Of a DNA stretch of 64,000 nucleotides, positions 18,954-27,564 are shown piece after piece. A program made the translations under genes and the position numbers. The notes under the pieces are model-generated. The model saw only the letters and a list, made by a program, of their open reading frames with translations, was not told the origin of the DNA and did not search any database. Within the stretch, counting starts at the first letter, position 1. Each line of letters opens with the position of its first letter. This stretch comes from Pseudomonas anatoliensis (GTDB taxonomy: Bacteria; Pseudomonadota; Gammaproteobacteria; Pseudomonadales; Pseudomonadaceae). Location of the stretch: contig NZ_JACVHC010000002.1 in the NCBI RefSeq assembly GCF_017976235.1, positions 310,001 to 374,000 on the forward strand, given 5' to 3'.

Positions 18954-20384
18954 GTGACTTCCATCTTCTGGTACGACTACGAAACCACCGGCATCAATCC
19001 CCGTTGCGACCGGCCGCTGCAGGTTGCCGGGATTCGCACCGACCACGAGCTCAACGAAATCGACGAGCCGGTCAATCTCTACTGCCAGCCCAGCGAAGAC
19101 ATCCTGCCGCACCCGGCTGCGTGCGCGATCACTGGCATTACCCCGAGCCAGCTCGCCGAAAAGGGTTTGAGCGAAGCCGATTTCATGACCCGGGTACACG
19201 CGCAACTGGCCGCGCCCGGCACGTGTGGCGCGGGTTACAACACCTTGCGTTTCGACGACGAGATGACGCGCTACAGTTTGTATCGCAATTTCTTCGACCC
19301 GTACGCGCGCGAATGGCAGGGCGGCAACAGTCGCTGGGACTTGATCGACGTGGTGCGTGCCGCGTATGCCTTGCGTCCGGACGGGCTGGTCTGGCCGACC
19401 GATGACGAGGGGCGGGTGACCCTCAAGCTCGAGCGTCTGACAGCCGCCAACAACATTGATCACGGGCATGCCCACGAAGCGTTGTCGGACGTGCGCGCAA
19501 CCATCGCGCTGGCGCGGTTGATCCGTGAAAAGCAGCCAAAGCTGTACGACTGGCTGTTTCAGATGCGCAGCAAGCAAAAAGTCATGGATCAGATTCGCCT
19601 GCTTCAGCCGATGGTGCATATCAGCGGACGCTTCTCCGCGGCGCGCAGTTATGTCGGTGTGGTGCTGCCGCTGGCCTGGCACCCGAAAAACCGCAACGCC
19701 TTGATCGTCTGCGACTTGCACCTCGATCCGCAGGGCTTGCTCGATCTGGATGCGCAAACCCTGCGCCAGCGCCTGTACACCCGCCGTGATGATTTGCTGG
19801 AAGGCGAGTTGCCGGTACCGCTCAAGCTGATTCACATAAACCGTTGCCCGGTGGTGGCACCGCTGACGGTATTGCGTGCCCAGGATCAGCAAAGGCTGGG
19901 TCTGGACATGGCGCTTTATCAGGAACGAACGCTGCGACTAACTGACGCACAACAAGTTTTGAAAGATAAAGTTGCGGCGATTTATGCCAGTGAAGATTTC
20001 ACCCCGAGCGAGGATCCGGAACAACAGTTGTACGATGGATTTATCGGTGACCGCGACCGGCGTCTATGTGAGCAAGTCAGAGCGGCTGATCCTGCTCAAT
20101 TGGCGCAAGAGCAATGGCCTTTCGATGATGAACGTTTGCCTGAATTACTTTTTCGATATCGAGCACGCAACTTTCCAGAGACGTTGAATCCTGAAGAGCA
20201 GGCGCGCTGGCAAATATTCTCTCGGCAGCGTTTGTCCGAGCCTGAATGGGGTGCACCCAATACCTTGAAATCTTTTACGCAGGCCGCAGAGCAATGGTTG
20301 CTAAGTGCGACACCGATGCAGAAAGAGGTGCTCAATGAATGGCAGAATTATGTCCAGGCATTACGCAAACGTTTGAATCTTTGA
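18954..20384 (+). CDS. sbcB: exodeoxyribonuclease I
   Basis: 476 residues from GTG 18954 with AGGA ten bases upstream. The DEDD exonuclease motifs are visible: FWYDYETTG (Exo I) near the N-terminus, GYNTLRFDDEMTRY (Exo II) at about residue 93 and HEALSDVRATIALARL (Exo III) at about 175. The SH3-like and helical C-terminal domains follow. Length equals the family norm. The enzyme degrades single-stranded DNA 3' to 5' and takes part in recombination and mismatch repair. It is a single-gene unit ended by a strong terminator. Confidence 0.96.
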   Translation: MTSIFWYDYETTGINPRCDRPLQVAGIRTDHELNEIDEPVNLYCQPSEDILPHPAACAITGITPSQLAEKGLSEADFMTRVHAQLAAPGTCGAGYNTLRFDDEMTRYSLYRNFFDPYAREWQGGNSRWDLIDVVRAAYALRPDGLVWPTDDEGRVTLKLERLTAANNIDHGHAHEALSDVRATIALARLIREKQPKLYDWLFQMRSKQKVMDQIRLLQPMVHISGRFSAARSYVGVVLPLAWHPKNRNALIVCDLHLDPQGLLDLDAQTLRQRLYTRRDDLLEGELPVPLKLIHINRCPVVAPLTVLRAQDQQRLGLDMALYQERTLRLTDAQQVLKDKVAAIYASEDFTPSEDPEQQLYDGFIGDRDRRLCEQVRAADPAQLAQEQWPFDDERLPELLFRYRARNFPETLNPEEQARWQIFSRQRLSEPEWGAPNTLKSFTQAAEQWLLSATPMQKEVLNEWQNYVQALRKRLNL

Positions 20385-20421
20385 AATCGAACATGCCCGG
20401 GAGCAAATTCCAGGCATAAAA

Positions 20422-20452
20422 AAACGCCAGCATTCGCTGGCGTTTCTTTTTT
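20422..20452. terminator. bidirectional terminator between sbcB and mvaT
   Basis: Stem AAACGCCAGC (20422-20431), loop ATTC, stem GCTGGCGTTT (20436-20445). A T run follows on the plus strand and an A run precedes it, so it can serve sbcB and the convergent mvaT. Confidence 0.9.
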
Positions 20453-20481
20453 CGCGGATCGCTCTGCGAAGGCGTTGCGGC

Positions 20482-20859
20482 TTAGCCCAGCAGGGTAGCC
20501 CAGCCTTCAACCACGTCACCGCCCCACTTGGCTTTCCACTCTTTCAGAGTTTTGTGGTTGCCACCTTTGGTTTCGATGACTTCGCCGTTGTGCGGGTTTT
20601 TGTATTGTTTAACTTTGCGAGCACGCTTGGTGCCGGTAGTTTTTACTGCGCCGCCGCGTGGTGCTTTGGTTTTCGATTCCGGATCCAGCAGCGCGATGAT
20701 GTCACGCAGGGATTTGGAGTATTCGCCCATCAGGGTGCGCAGTTTGCCTTCGAATTCCAGCTCGGTTTGCAGTTTGTCGTCTTGCGACAGGTTCTTCAAA
20801 CGGGCTTGCAGCTCTTTGATTGCTTCTTCGGTGGCGCGATATTCGTTGATCAAGGACAT
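20482..20859 (-). CDS. mvaT: H-NS-like nucleoid protein MvaT
   Basis: 125 residues, starting MSLINEYRATEEAIKELQAR, nearly the same as MvaT of other pseudomonads. Residues 1-62 form the coiled-coil oligomerization region, a basic linker follows (about 70-80), and residues 80-125 form the DNA-binding domain with KQYKNPHNGEVIETKGGNHK, including the RGNxxx-like AT-pincer loop region. MvaT/MvaU silence AT-rich, often acquired DNA. The unusual AT content of part of the Tc locus in this window makes it a natural candidate target (inference). It has its own promoter upstream. Confidence 0.97.
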   Translation of the reverse strand: MSLINEYRATEEAIKELQARLKNLSQDDKLQTELEFEGKLRTLMGEYSKSLRDIIALLDPESKTKAPRGGAVKTTGTKRARKVKQYKNPHNGEVIETKGGNHKTLKEWKAKWGGDVVEGWATLLG

Positions 20860-21197
20860 GATTACTACCTTAGTAGAGTGCTGAATTGCAGGGGACAGTG
20901 GCGCAATAATAGTCAGGCTGTTTCATCAAGTAAACATTTAACCGGGTTTTTTATTTAAATGAGTTACAAGAATTAGCAGCGAATTGAATGTTCAGTTAAA
21001 TAGTGTGATGCAGTCATCACAGATATTCACAGTGCCCTGCACAAAAGGAGTCATTGATTTGTCGTCAAGTTGACGGTGGGCCCGTCAAAAAAAGCCCTGC
21101 TGCGGGGCCGGACGCACGCCCGCGTTCATCAATACTGCAGTTTTCCTGCGCAGTCGCTAGAATGGCGGCCTTTGCGAAGTTCTGGAGTTACCCCCTC
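20860..21197. other. intergenic region mvaT-purU
   Basis: 338 bases without a gene. It holds the mvaT promoter and an AT-rich stretch near 20930-21000 (as expected for MvaT autoregulation, which is inference). The purU ribosome site TGGAGTT lies near 21182. A plus-strand open frame from 21054 to purU is only an upstream extension without support. Confidence 0.5.
20906..20934 (-). promoter_or_regulatory. sigma70-type promoter of mvaT
   Basis: On the minus strand TTTACT (20934-20929) and TATTAT (20911-20906) are separated by exactly 17 bases, about 47 bases upstream of the start codon. Four of six and five of six bases agree with the consensus. Confidence 0.6.
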
Positions 21198-22046
21198 ATG
21201 CGCACTTTTCGGCTGGTGATTTCTTGCCCGGACCGCGTTGGCATCGTTGCCAAAGTCAGTAATTTTCTGGCATCCCACAACGGCTGGATCACCGAAGCGA
21301 GCCACCACTCGGACAATCAGGTTGGCTGGTTCTTCATGCGTCACGAGATTCGTGCCGATTCGCTGCCGTTCGGTATTGAAGTATTGCGCGAGAAGTTTGC
21401 GCCAATTGCCGAAGAGTTCTCGATGGACTGGCGCATCACCGATACCGAGCAGAAGAAACGCGTGGTGTTGATGGCCAGCCGCGAATCCCACTGCCTGGCT
21501 GACCTGCTGCACCGCTGGCACAGCGATGAGCTGGACTGCGAAATATCCTGCGTGATTTCCAATCACGACGACCTGCGCAGCATGGTCGAGTGGCACGGCA
21601 TTCCTTATTACCATGTTCCGGTCAATCCGCAGGACAAGGAACCGGCCTTCGCCGAAGTGTCACGTCTGGTCAAACAGCACGACGCCGAAGTTGTAGTGCT
21701 GGCGCGCTACATGCAAATCCTGCCGCCGGCGCTGTGCCGCGAATATGCGCACCAGGTCATCAATATTCACCACAGCTTCCTGCCGTCGTTCGTCGGCGCC
21801 AAGCCTTATCACCAGGCGTCCCTGCGTGGCGTGAAGCTGATCGGCGCGACCTGCCATTACGTGACCGAAGAGCTGGACGCCGGCCCGATCATCGAGCAGG
21901 ACGTTGTGCGCGTCAGCCACAGCGACAGCATCGAAGACATGGTGCGTTTCGGTCGTGACGTCGAGAAGATGGTTCTGGCGCGCGGTCTGCGTTATCACCT
22001 CGAAGATCGAGTGCTGGTGCACGGCAACAAGACTGTGGTGTTCTGA
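21198..22046 (+). CDS. purU: formyltetrahydrofolate deformylase
   Basis: 282 residues from ATG 21198. Residues 1-85 form an ACT domain (FRLVISCPDRVGIVAKVSNF), and the rest is a formyltransferase-type domain with VVLMASRESHCLADLL, ISNHDDLRSMVEWHGIP and the catalytic block NIHHSFLPSFVGAKPYHQA, then GATCHYVTEELDAGPII. It hydrolyses 10-formyl-THF to formate and THF, balancing one-carbon pools. The family has several paralogues in pseudomonads, some within sarcosine/glycine-betaine gene clusters; this copy stands alone. Confidence 0.94.
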   Translation: MRTFRLVISCPDRVGIVAKVSNFLASHNGWITEASHHSDNQVGWFFMRHEIRADSLPFGIEVLREKFAPIAEEFSMDWRITDTEQKKRVVLMASRESHCLADLLHRWHSDELDCEISCVISNHDDLRSMVEWHGIPYYHVPVNPQDKEPAFAEVSRLVKQHDAEVVVLARYMQILPPALCREYAHQVINIHHSFLPSFVGAKPYHQASLRGVKLIGATCHYVTEELDAGPIIEQDVVRVSHSDSIEDMVRFGRDVEKMVLARGLRYHLEDRVLVHGNKTVVF

Positions 22047-22073
22047 TCGAACTCACGCATGCTTGAAAAAGGA

Positions 22074-22108
22074 AGGGCCTGGGCGTTCAATCGTCCAGGC
22101 CCTTTTTT
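22074..22108 (+). terminator. terminator of purU
   Basis: Stem AGGGCCTGG plus CG pairs (22074-22085) and the complement CGTCCAGGCCCT (22092-22103), followed by six T. It stands 27 bases after the purU stop. Confidence 0.9.
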
Positions 22109-22148
22109 GTATAAATCCCTTTGCCGTTTTTTGATCCGAGGAAAAGCC

Positions 22149-22325
22149 ATGAGCGATCCACTGGACAAAGCCACTTCCAAAGCACCCGCTACGTTGGGCG
22201 AGGGTTGTTTGAGTCGCTATGACCCGGATGACATGAGCCCGGAGGATGGCACCGAGTTTCCCGGTGCGGCCGAGTTGTGGGAGCAGTTGCAGGATGAGTC
22301 CGAAGTTAAGGACGGGAAGAGCTGA
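22149..22325 (+). CDS. small acidic protein of unknown function
   Basis: 58 residues from ATG 22149, with GAGGA about seven bases upstream. The protein (SRYDPDDMSPEDGTEFPGAA in the middle) is rich in Asp/Glu and Pro, has no hydrophobic segment and no cysteine pair (one Cys). A terminator lies immediately upstream and a REP element starts at its stop, so it is a monocistronic unit. I do not recognise a named family; it could be a conserved Pseudomonas hypothetical. Confidence 0.6.
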   Translation: MSDPLDKATSKAPATLGEGCLSRYDPDDMSPEDGTEFPGAAELWEQLQDESEVKDGKS

Positions 22326-22414
22326 AAGATCGTCCGAACGCGGCCCGAGCCCTCAGCAGCTCCTACATTTGAAATGTGATCCCCCTGTAGGAGCTGCCGA
22401 AGGCTGCGATCTTT
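22325..22414. repeat. REP palindrome pair, family 1
   Basis: A degenerate left copy (GAAAGATCGTCCGAACGCGG, then CAGCTCCTAC) and a good right copy in the opposite orientation (GTAGGAGCTGCCGAAGGCTG, then CGATCTTT). It lies between the convergent ends of the 58-residue gene and the membrane-protein gene, where it may act as a transcription end. Confidence 0.8.
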
Positions 22415-23410
22415 TTAAGCTTGACGCACCTTCATCAGCTTCCTCAGCAACGGTCGCCCCAGCATCATCAGAAACACCGGCCCACCGACCACCAGATAGA
22501 AATAAAACGTCACCACCCGCCAGATCAGAATCGCCGCCGCTGCTGTCGATTTGCCGACCATGGGTGCCAGCAGCGCCGCCGAGGTCAACTCCGCAGCGCC
22601 CGCGCCACCGGGCAACAGACTGAACTGCCCGGCGCCCAGCGAAAGCATCTGCACCAGAAAACTCCAGGCCCACTGCAAGTCCGCTCCCAAACCGCGCAAT
22701 GCCAGATACAGCACGCTGTAGCGCAGCAGCCAATGCACACAGGTCAGGGCGAAGACTTTGCTCAAGGTTTGCCATGGCAATTTCAGCGTATCGATGAATG
22801 CCGCAAGAAAATGCAGCAGCTTGCGTGCCCAGCGGCGACGGGTGTCGGCGCGCACGTTCATGCGCGCCAGCAACCGGCCGCTCAGGCGAATCAGTCGGCG
22901 ATGGTAGCGCGCAAGCAGCACGCAACTGCACAACCCGCCGAACAACGACACGGCGCTGATAATCAGCAGCCATTCCATACGGTCACTGAGGTGTTGAAAC
23001 AGCGCGTAAATCAGAATGCCGCTCAGGGCGCAGAGAAAAAACAGCAAATCGCTGAGTTGATCCATGGCAAACACTGCGCTGCCTCGGGCCGGCCGTACGC
23101 CGCAGCGGGCCAGCAGCGCCATGATCGTCAGCGGTCCGCCGCTGCCGCCGGGTGTCGCGCAATAGGCGAACTCGGCCGCCATGACCACGCCCAGGCTTTT
23201 CAGCGGCGTGACGCGGTCACGTTGATCGCCGAGCAACAAACGCAGGCGCAAGGTGTTGATGCCCCAGCACAGCAGAATCATGCCGAACATGATCAGCAGC
23301 CATTGCAGCGGAAAGCTGTGCAGGCGCGCCCAGATTTCACTGCCTCCGAGCAGCAGCGGAATCAGCACTGCAGCGAGCAGGCCGACCAACAGCACAATGC
23401 CGCGGTTCAT
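22415..23410 (-). CDS. lysylphosphatidylglycerol-synthase-type transmembrane protein (UPF0104 family)
   Basis: 331 residues from ATG 23410, overlapping the deacetylase stop as ATGA. Seven or eight membrane segments are visible, starting GIVLLVGLLAAVLIPLLLGG. The family signature is AEFAYCATPGGSGGPLTIMA at about residue 79 and a second Gly-rich repeat LSLGAGQFSLLPGGAGAAEL at about 250. Only the membrane (flippase-like) part is present; the soluble aminoacyl-transferase domain of MprF is missing. Together with the upstream glycosyltransferase and deacetylase-like gene it may move or make a glycolipid (inference). Confidence 0.85.
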   Translation of the reverse strand: MNRGIVLLVGLLAAVLIPLLLGGSEIWARLHSFPLQWLLIMFGMILLCWGINTLRLRLLLGDQRDRVTPLKSLGVVMAAEFAYCATPGGSGGPLTIMALLARCGVRPARGSAVFAMDQLSDLLFFLCALSGILIYALFQHLSDRMEWLLIISAVSLFGGLCSCVLLARYHRRLIRLSGRLLARMNVRADTRRRWARKLLHFLAAFIDTLKLPWQTLSKVFALTCVHWLLRYSVLYLALRGLGADLQWAWSFLVQMLSLGAGQFSLLPGGAGAAELTSAALLAPMVGKSTAAAAILIWRVVTFYFYLVVGGPVFLMMLGRPLLRKLMKVRQA

Positions 23411-24183
23411 GCGGCGCGTTCCAGTTGACCGCTCTGTTGGGCCAGCCAGTTGATTTTGGTCATCGGTACTCGTCCATCCGTCAGTAACCGTTCGAGGGTA
23501 TTAAGCCAATAATCGCGGGAGAACCCGTGGCGCATGTCCACCGGGTGCAATCCTAGCCGAATCACCGGCGCTTGGCGCCAGCGCTGTTCACGTTGCTCGC
23601 TGAGGATTTTTGAAAGGCCACGACGCCAGGCGCTGCGGGCACTCCAGACCAGACCTGGCGCGTCGATCGGGGTGAAATCCGGCAGACGATACAGATGCTG
23701 GGGATCACTGGTATAGCGCAACGGTAATGCGGCCAGCGCCTGGCGCGTGCCTTCGCTCATCAACCAGGCCGGGGCGACGAAACCGTGCAATGGCCAGTCG
23801 TAGCGCTGGAACATTTCAATGCCGGCGCGCAGACGGGCGAGGGCGGCCTCGTGGGACAAACGATAGAACTCGCCTTCATGGGTATAGACGCGGCGCATGA
23901 ACCAGTCGCGCGGCGTACGCGGTCGAGGCTCCTGGTCATCATGGAAAAAACCGTGAAGGGCCAATTCATCGCCACGGGCGACGCGCTCGCTCAGAAGCCG
24001 ACGAAAATCCGCGTGTGCGTCGAGGTTGTCGTGGCGATGAAAATCCGGCACCACCAGCCAGGTCATCGGCACGTTGCCCAGTGCATCGACTGCCTCGACA
24101 AACGGTTGGTAATCCGCCCAGGTCGATGGCGCCACGTCGTGCAATACCAGCAGTACAGCGGGGCGGTTCAGGAGATCAGCCAT
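23407..24183 (-). CDS. DUF2334 polysaccharide-deacetylase-like protein
   Basis: 258 residues from ATG 24183, overlapping the glycosyltransferase stop by eight bases. It has a carbohydrate-esterase-4-like (beta/alpha) fold as in DUF2334: LLVLHDVAPSTWADY at residues 11-25 with the probable metal Asp, GDELALHGFFHDD at about 71-83 with the His motif, and HGFVAPAWLMSEGT at about 133. Late in the protein is IRLGLHPVDMRHG. No signal peptide is seen, so it is probably cytoplasmic. A lipid- or nucleotide-linked sugar is a possible substrate given the neighbours; the reaction is not proven. Confidence 0.85.
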   Translation of the reverse strand: MADLLNRPAVLLVLHDVAPSTWADYQPFVEAVDALGNVPMTWLVVPDFHRHDNLDAHADFRRLLSERVARGDELALHGFFHDDQEPRPRTPRDWFMRRVYTHEGEFYRLSHEAALARLRAGIEMFQRYDWPLHGFVAPAWLMSEGTRQALAALPLRYTSDPQHLYRLPDFTPIDAPGLVWSARSAWRRGLSKILSEQREQRWRQAPVIRLGLHPVDMRHGFSRDYWLNTLERLLTDGRVPMTKINWLAQQSGQLERAA

Positions 24184-25288
24184 TCGCCACCCGAGGGATC
24201 GTGTGGCCGAGGACAGCGTGGTAGTGACTCAGCAGGCTGTCGACCACGGTGTCCCAGGCGTAATGGCGTTCGACATGTTGGCGCGCCTGAGCACCGAGTT
24301 TGTTAACGCCGCGACTGAACAGTTCGCGCACGGCATTCGCCATCGCCTGAGGGTTATTTGGTGCGCAGAGCAGGCCGCAAGACTCGGCGACGATTTCTTC
24401 AAACGCCCCGGCCGCCACCGCCACGACGGGAATGCCGCAAGCCATGGCCTCAAGGATCACCAGGCCGAAAGTTTCCTGATCACCGGCGTGCAGCAGCGCA
24501 TCGGCACTGGCCATCAGTCGCGCAACGGTCGGTGCCGTGCAGAATTCATTGATGACACTGACGTTGTCCGGCACCACAGCGGGCATCGACGAGCCGACCA
24601 GCAACAGGTGATAGCGTGGGCCAAGGCGTTGCATGCACTTGAGGAGCACCGGCAGGTTTTTCTCTTTCGAACCACGCCCGGCAAAGATCAGCAGACGCGT
24701 GTCTTCGTCGATCCCCAGTTCGGCGCGCAGGCCTGAATCACGGGCGTCAGGGTTGAAAGTTTGCAGATCGACACCCAGCGGTTGCACGAAGACGTTACGC
24801 ACGCCGAGGCCGATAAGCTTGTCTGCCATGACCTGGCTCGGCGCGAGAACCCGGTCAAAGTTGCCGTAGAGCTTGGTGACGTAAGCCTCGATGTTCGGCG
24901 TGACCCATTGGCCCATGCGGTTACTGACCAATAGCGGCAGGTCGGAATGATAAAAGCCGATCACCGGCACATCCAGTTGTCGCCGGGCATCCAGAGCGGC
25001 CCACGCCGTGAGGTACGGATCGCCGACTTCGATCAGATCCGGCTGCAAATCCTGAAGGACATTTCGCCACGGGGCCAGGCGTACCGGAAAGCGATAACCC
25101 TTGCCGAAGGGCAGGGCGGGAGCGGGAACCGTGTAGACACCATCGTGCTCGCCGAATTTTGCCCCGGGGATCAGCAGGCTATGGCGAATCCCGGACTTGA
25201 TACCCAGCCGACGGTGCTTGGCATCGAGATAAGTGCGCACGCCGCCGCTGGCCGGGGCGTAGAACATGGTGATGTCGGCAATGTGCAC
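24176..25288 (-). CDS. glycosyltransferase family 4/GT1-type
   Basis: 370 residues from GTG 25288, with AGGGA eight bases upstream; the frame is open to 25438, but that extension runs into a REP element and is rejected. The N-terminal Rossmann domain starts VHIADITMFYAPASGGVRTY (acceptor side GG). The C-terminal donor domain has LLIFAGRGSKEKNLPVLL, and the EX7E motif lies in DQETFGLVILEAMACGIPVV, as in retaining GT-B enzymes. PIMB/MshA-like glycosyltransferases share this layout. First gene of the glycosyltransferase-deacetylase-membrane protein operon. Confidence 0.9.
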   Translation of the reverse strand: MHIADITMFYAPASGGVRTYLDAKHRRLGIKSGIRHSLLIPGAKFGEHDGVYTVPAPALPFGKGYRFPVRLAPWRNVLQDLQPDLIEVGDPYLTAWAALDARRQLDVPVIGFYHSDLPLLVSNRMGQWVTPNIEAYVTKLYGNFDRVLAPSQVMADKLIGLGVRNVFVQPLGVDLQTFNPDARDSGLRAELGIDEDTRLLIFAGRGSKEKNLPVLLKCMQRLGPRYHLLLVGSSMPAVVPDNVSVINEFCTAPTVARLMASADALLHAGDQETFGLVILEAMACGIPVVAVAAGAFEEIVAESCGLLCAPNNPQAMANAVRELFSRGVNKLGAQARQHVERHYAWDTVVDSLLSHYHAVLGHTIPRVANG

Positions 25289-25401
25289 GGTGATGGTCCC
25301 TGCGCTGTTGTTCTCCCTTGGTTGACCTTTATCCGCAAGGGATGTTCGGTCGGGATTGCTGGCAGGGGTGTCATTGAGGTTTTGAGGCGTTTGAAAGGAC
25401 G

Positions 25402-25470
25402 CCTTCGCGAGCAAGCTCGCTCCCACAGGGGAATGCATTACAACTGTGGGAGCGAGCTTGCTCGCGAAGA
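25402..25470. repeat. REP palindrome pair, family 2
   Basis: Inverted copies of CTTCGCGAGCAAGCTCGCTC plus CCACAG (25402-25427) and the complement at 25445-25470, with a short spacer. Same family as 34135-34230. It lies between the promoter of the glycosyltransferase operon and the end of the chemoreceptor gene, both on the minus strand. Confidence 0.85.
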
Positions 25471-25486
25471 GGCCGGCAGGTGCGCC

Positions 25487-27376
25487 TTAAATACGGAAAC
25501 TGCCCACCAATTGCGTCAACCGCGAAGCCTGCTGCTCCAGATCCGAACACGCACGCAACGTTGCGTGCAGGTTCTCCACGCCTTCCTGGTTCAGCGTGTT
25601 GATCTCGGTGATGTCGACGTTGATCGACTCGACCACCGCGGTCTGCTCCTCGGTCGCGGTCGCCACCGACTGGTTCATCCCGTCGATCTCGCCAATCCGT
25701 TGAGTCACGCTGTTAAGACGCTCACCGGCAAGGTTGGCGATCTCGACGCTGTCTTGGCTGTGGCGCTGGCTCTCGCTCATGGTGCTCACCGACTCCCGCG
25801 CGCCGACTTGCAGTTCCTCGATCATGGTCTGCACTTGCTGCGCCGATTCCTGCGTGCGGTGCGCCAGATTACGCACTTCATCCGCCACCACGGCGAAACC
25901 ACGACCGGCCTCACCGGCACGCGCTGCTTCAATGGCCGCGTTGAGCGCAAGCAGGTTGGTTTGCTGGGAAATACTGGTGATGACTTCGAGAATCTGCCCG
26001 ATGTTCACTGTTTTGCTGTTCAGCGACTCGATGTTGCTGCTCGACGCACTGAGCATGCTCGACAGTTGATTCATCGCCTTGATGCTGCGATCCACCACTT
26101 GCTGGCCGTCTTCGGCGAGGCCGCGGGCGTCGCTGGCCTGATTCGAGGCCTGGGCGGCATTGCGGGCAATTTCCTGTGCGGCGGCGCCGAGCTGATTGAT
26201 CGCGGCAGCGACACTGCTGGTGCGCGAAGCCTGCTGATCGGAGTTGTACATCGACGAATTCGACGCAGCGACCACGCGCAGGGCGACTTCGTTGACTTGG
26301 CCGGTGGCCGACGACACTTCGCGGATCGAGCCGTGAATCCGCTCGACGAAGCGGTTGAACGCCGTACCCAGCACACCAAATTCATCGTTATTGACGATGG
26401 TCAGACGCTTGGTCAGGTCACCTTCGCCATCGGCGATGTCTTCCATGGCGCGGGTCATGACGTGCAGCGGCTGGATCAGGATGCGGATCAACATGCCGAG
26501 CAGGGCAAGGATGATGCCGACGGCGATGATGGTCGCAATGACTGCCGAGGCGCGGAATTCGCTGAGCATCGCGAAGGCCTGGTCCTTGTCCACCGACAGG
26601 CCGATGTACCAGTTCACCGACGGCAGGCCTTTGATCGGCGCGAAGGTGACGATGCGGGTTTTGCCATCGACGGTGACTTCACTGAAGTCGCTGCTGATGC
26701 GCGGGGTGTCCTGTGGATAAGCTTCCTTGAGTGATTTCATCACCAGGGCTTTGTCCGGGTGCACCAGAATCTTGCCGTCGGCGCTGACCAGGAACACATA
26801 ACCCATGCCGTCGAAATCCCGGGCGGCGAGGGTGTCGACCAGTGATTGCAGGCTCAGGTCGCCGCCGACCACGCCGACGCTCTGGCCGGATTTTTTCGAG
26901 GCGGTGGCGACAGATATGATCAGTTGGCCGGTGGCCGCGTCGATGTACGGTTCGGTCAAGGTCGAGGTGCTGCTGCTCTCGGCACCTTTATACCAAGGGC
27001 GAACCCGCGGATCGAAACCGTCGGGCATCTTCACGTCCGGGCGGATGGTGAAGTGGCCGGTGGCATCGCCCAGATAGGTGGCCATAAACGTCGAAGTCAG
27101 GGTTTTCTGTTCCAGCAAACTGGCGACGTTGGCGGGTTCGGGGTTGATGGCAATGTTCTGGGCGGCGTTTTCGACCAGCATAATGCGGCCGCTGAGCCAG
27201 GTCTGGATGCTGCCGGCAGTGACTTCGCCCATCTCATTGAGATAGTTGTCCAGGTCTTCACGAATCGCGTTGCGCTGTAGCCAGTCGTTGTAAAGCGTAA
27301 ACGAGGCAAAAGCGGCGATGACGATGAGGGCGGCGGCAAGCAAAATTTTATGGCTGAAGCGCAGATTTTTGTTCAT
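25487..27376 (-). CDS. methyl-accepting chemotaxis protein, dCache amino-acid-type sensor
   Basis: 629 residues from ATG 27376. Membrane segment 1 is at about 10-30 ([19 protein letters not shown]), and a periplasmic dCache_1 domain spans about 35-280. It carries the motif set of PctA-type amino-acid receptors: [22 protein letters not shown] and [10 protein letters not shown]. Membrane segment 2 is at about 283-305, HAMP follows ([20 protein letters not shown]), and the signalling hairpin tip is [20 protein letters not shown]. The C-terminal end lacks an obvious CheR-tethering pentapeptide (it ends QLVGSFRI). The ligand is inferred to be amino acids; the exact spectrum cannot be read from sequence. 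Confidence 0.93.
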   Translation of the reverse strand: MNKNLRFSHKILLAAALIVIAAFASFTLYNDWLQRNAIREDLDNYLNEMGEVTAGSIQTWLSGRIMLVENAAQNIAINPEPANVASLLEQKTLTSTFMATYLGDATGHFTIRPDVKMPDGFDPRVRPWYKGAESSSTSTLTEPYIDAATGQLIISVATASKKSGQSVGVVGGDLSLQSLVDTLAARDFDGMGYVFLVSADGKILVHPDKALVMKSLKEAYPQDTPRISSDFSEVTVDGKTRIVTFAPIKGLPSVNWYIGLSVDKDQAFAMLSEFRASAVIATIIAVGIILALLGMLIRILIQPLHVMTRAMEDIADGEGDLTKRLTIVNNDEFGVLGTAFNRFVERIHGSIREVSSATGQVNEVALRVVAASNSSMYNSDQQASRTSSVAAAINQLGAAAQEIARNAAQASNQASDARGLAEDGQQVVDRSIKAMNQLSSMLSASSSNIESLNSKTVNIGQILEVITSISQQTNLLALNAAIEAARAGEAGRGFAVVADEVRNLAHRTQESAQQVQTMIEELQVGARESVSTMSESQRHSQDSVEIANLAGERLNSVTQRIGEIDGMNQSVATATEEQTAVVESINVDITEINTLNQEGVENLHATLRACSDLEQQASRLTQLVGSFRI

Positions 27377-27564
27377 GGCTTGGGGTTCCGCTAAGGTCTT
27401 AATGTCCTGGGCGTGCTTTTATAAAGACGCGCAATATGGGCAAAGGTGAATAAAAGCTGATATTTCCGTCTCTCCTTAGGGAAATGTCCTACCGACTTTT
27501 CAGTCAGGTCTACGCCTTTATCTATCGGCCATCGCGCATTAAAGATTAACCATTGGGTGACAAA

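Noticed and set aside
25289..25438. N-terminal extension of the glycosyltransferase
   Set aside because: The extension translates a REP element (SLLAKASF), a frequent false start in pseudomonad annotations.
24947..26734. 595-residue plus-strand open frame
   Set aside because: Antisense of the glycosyltransferase and chemoreceptor genes and runs across a REP element; a codon-bias shadow.
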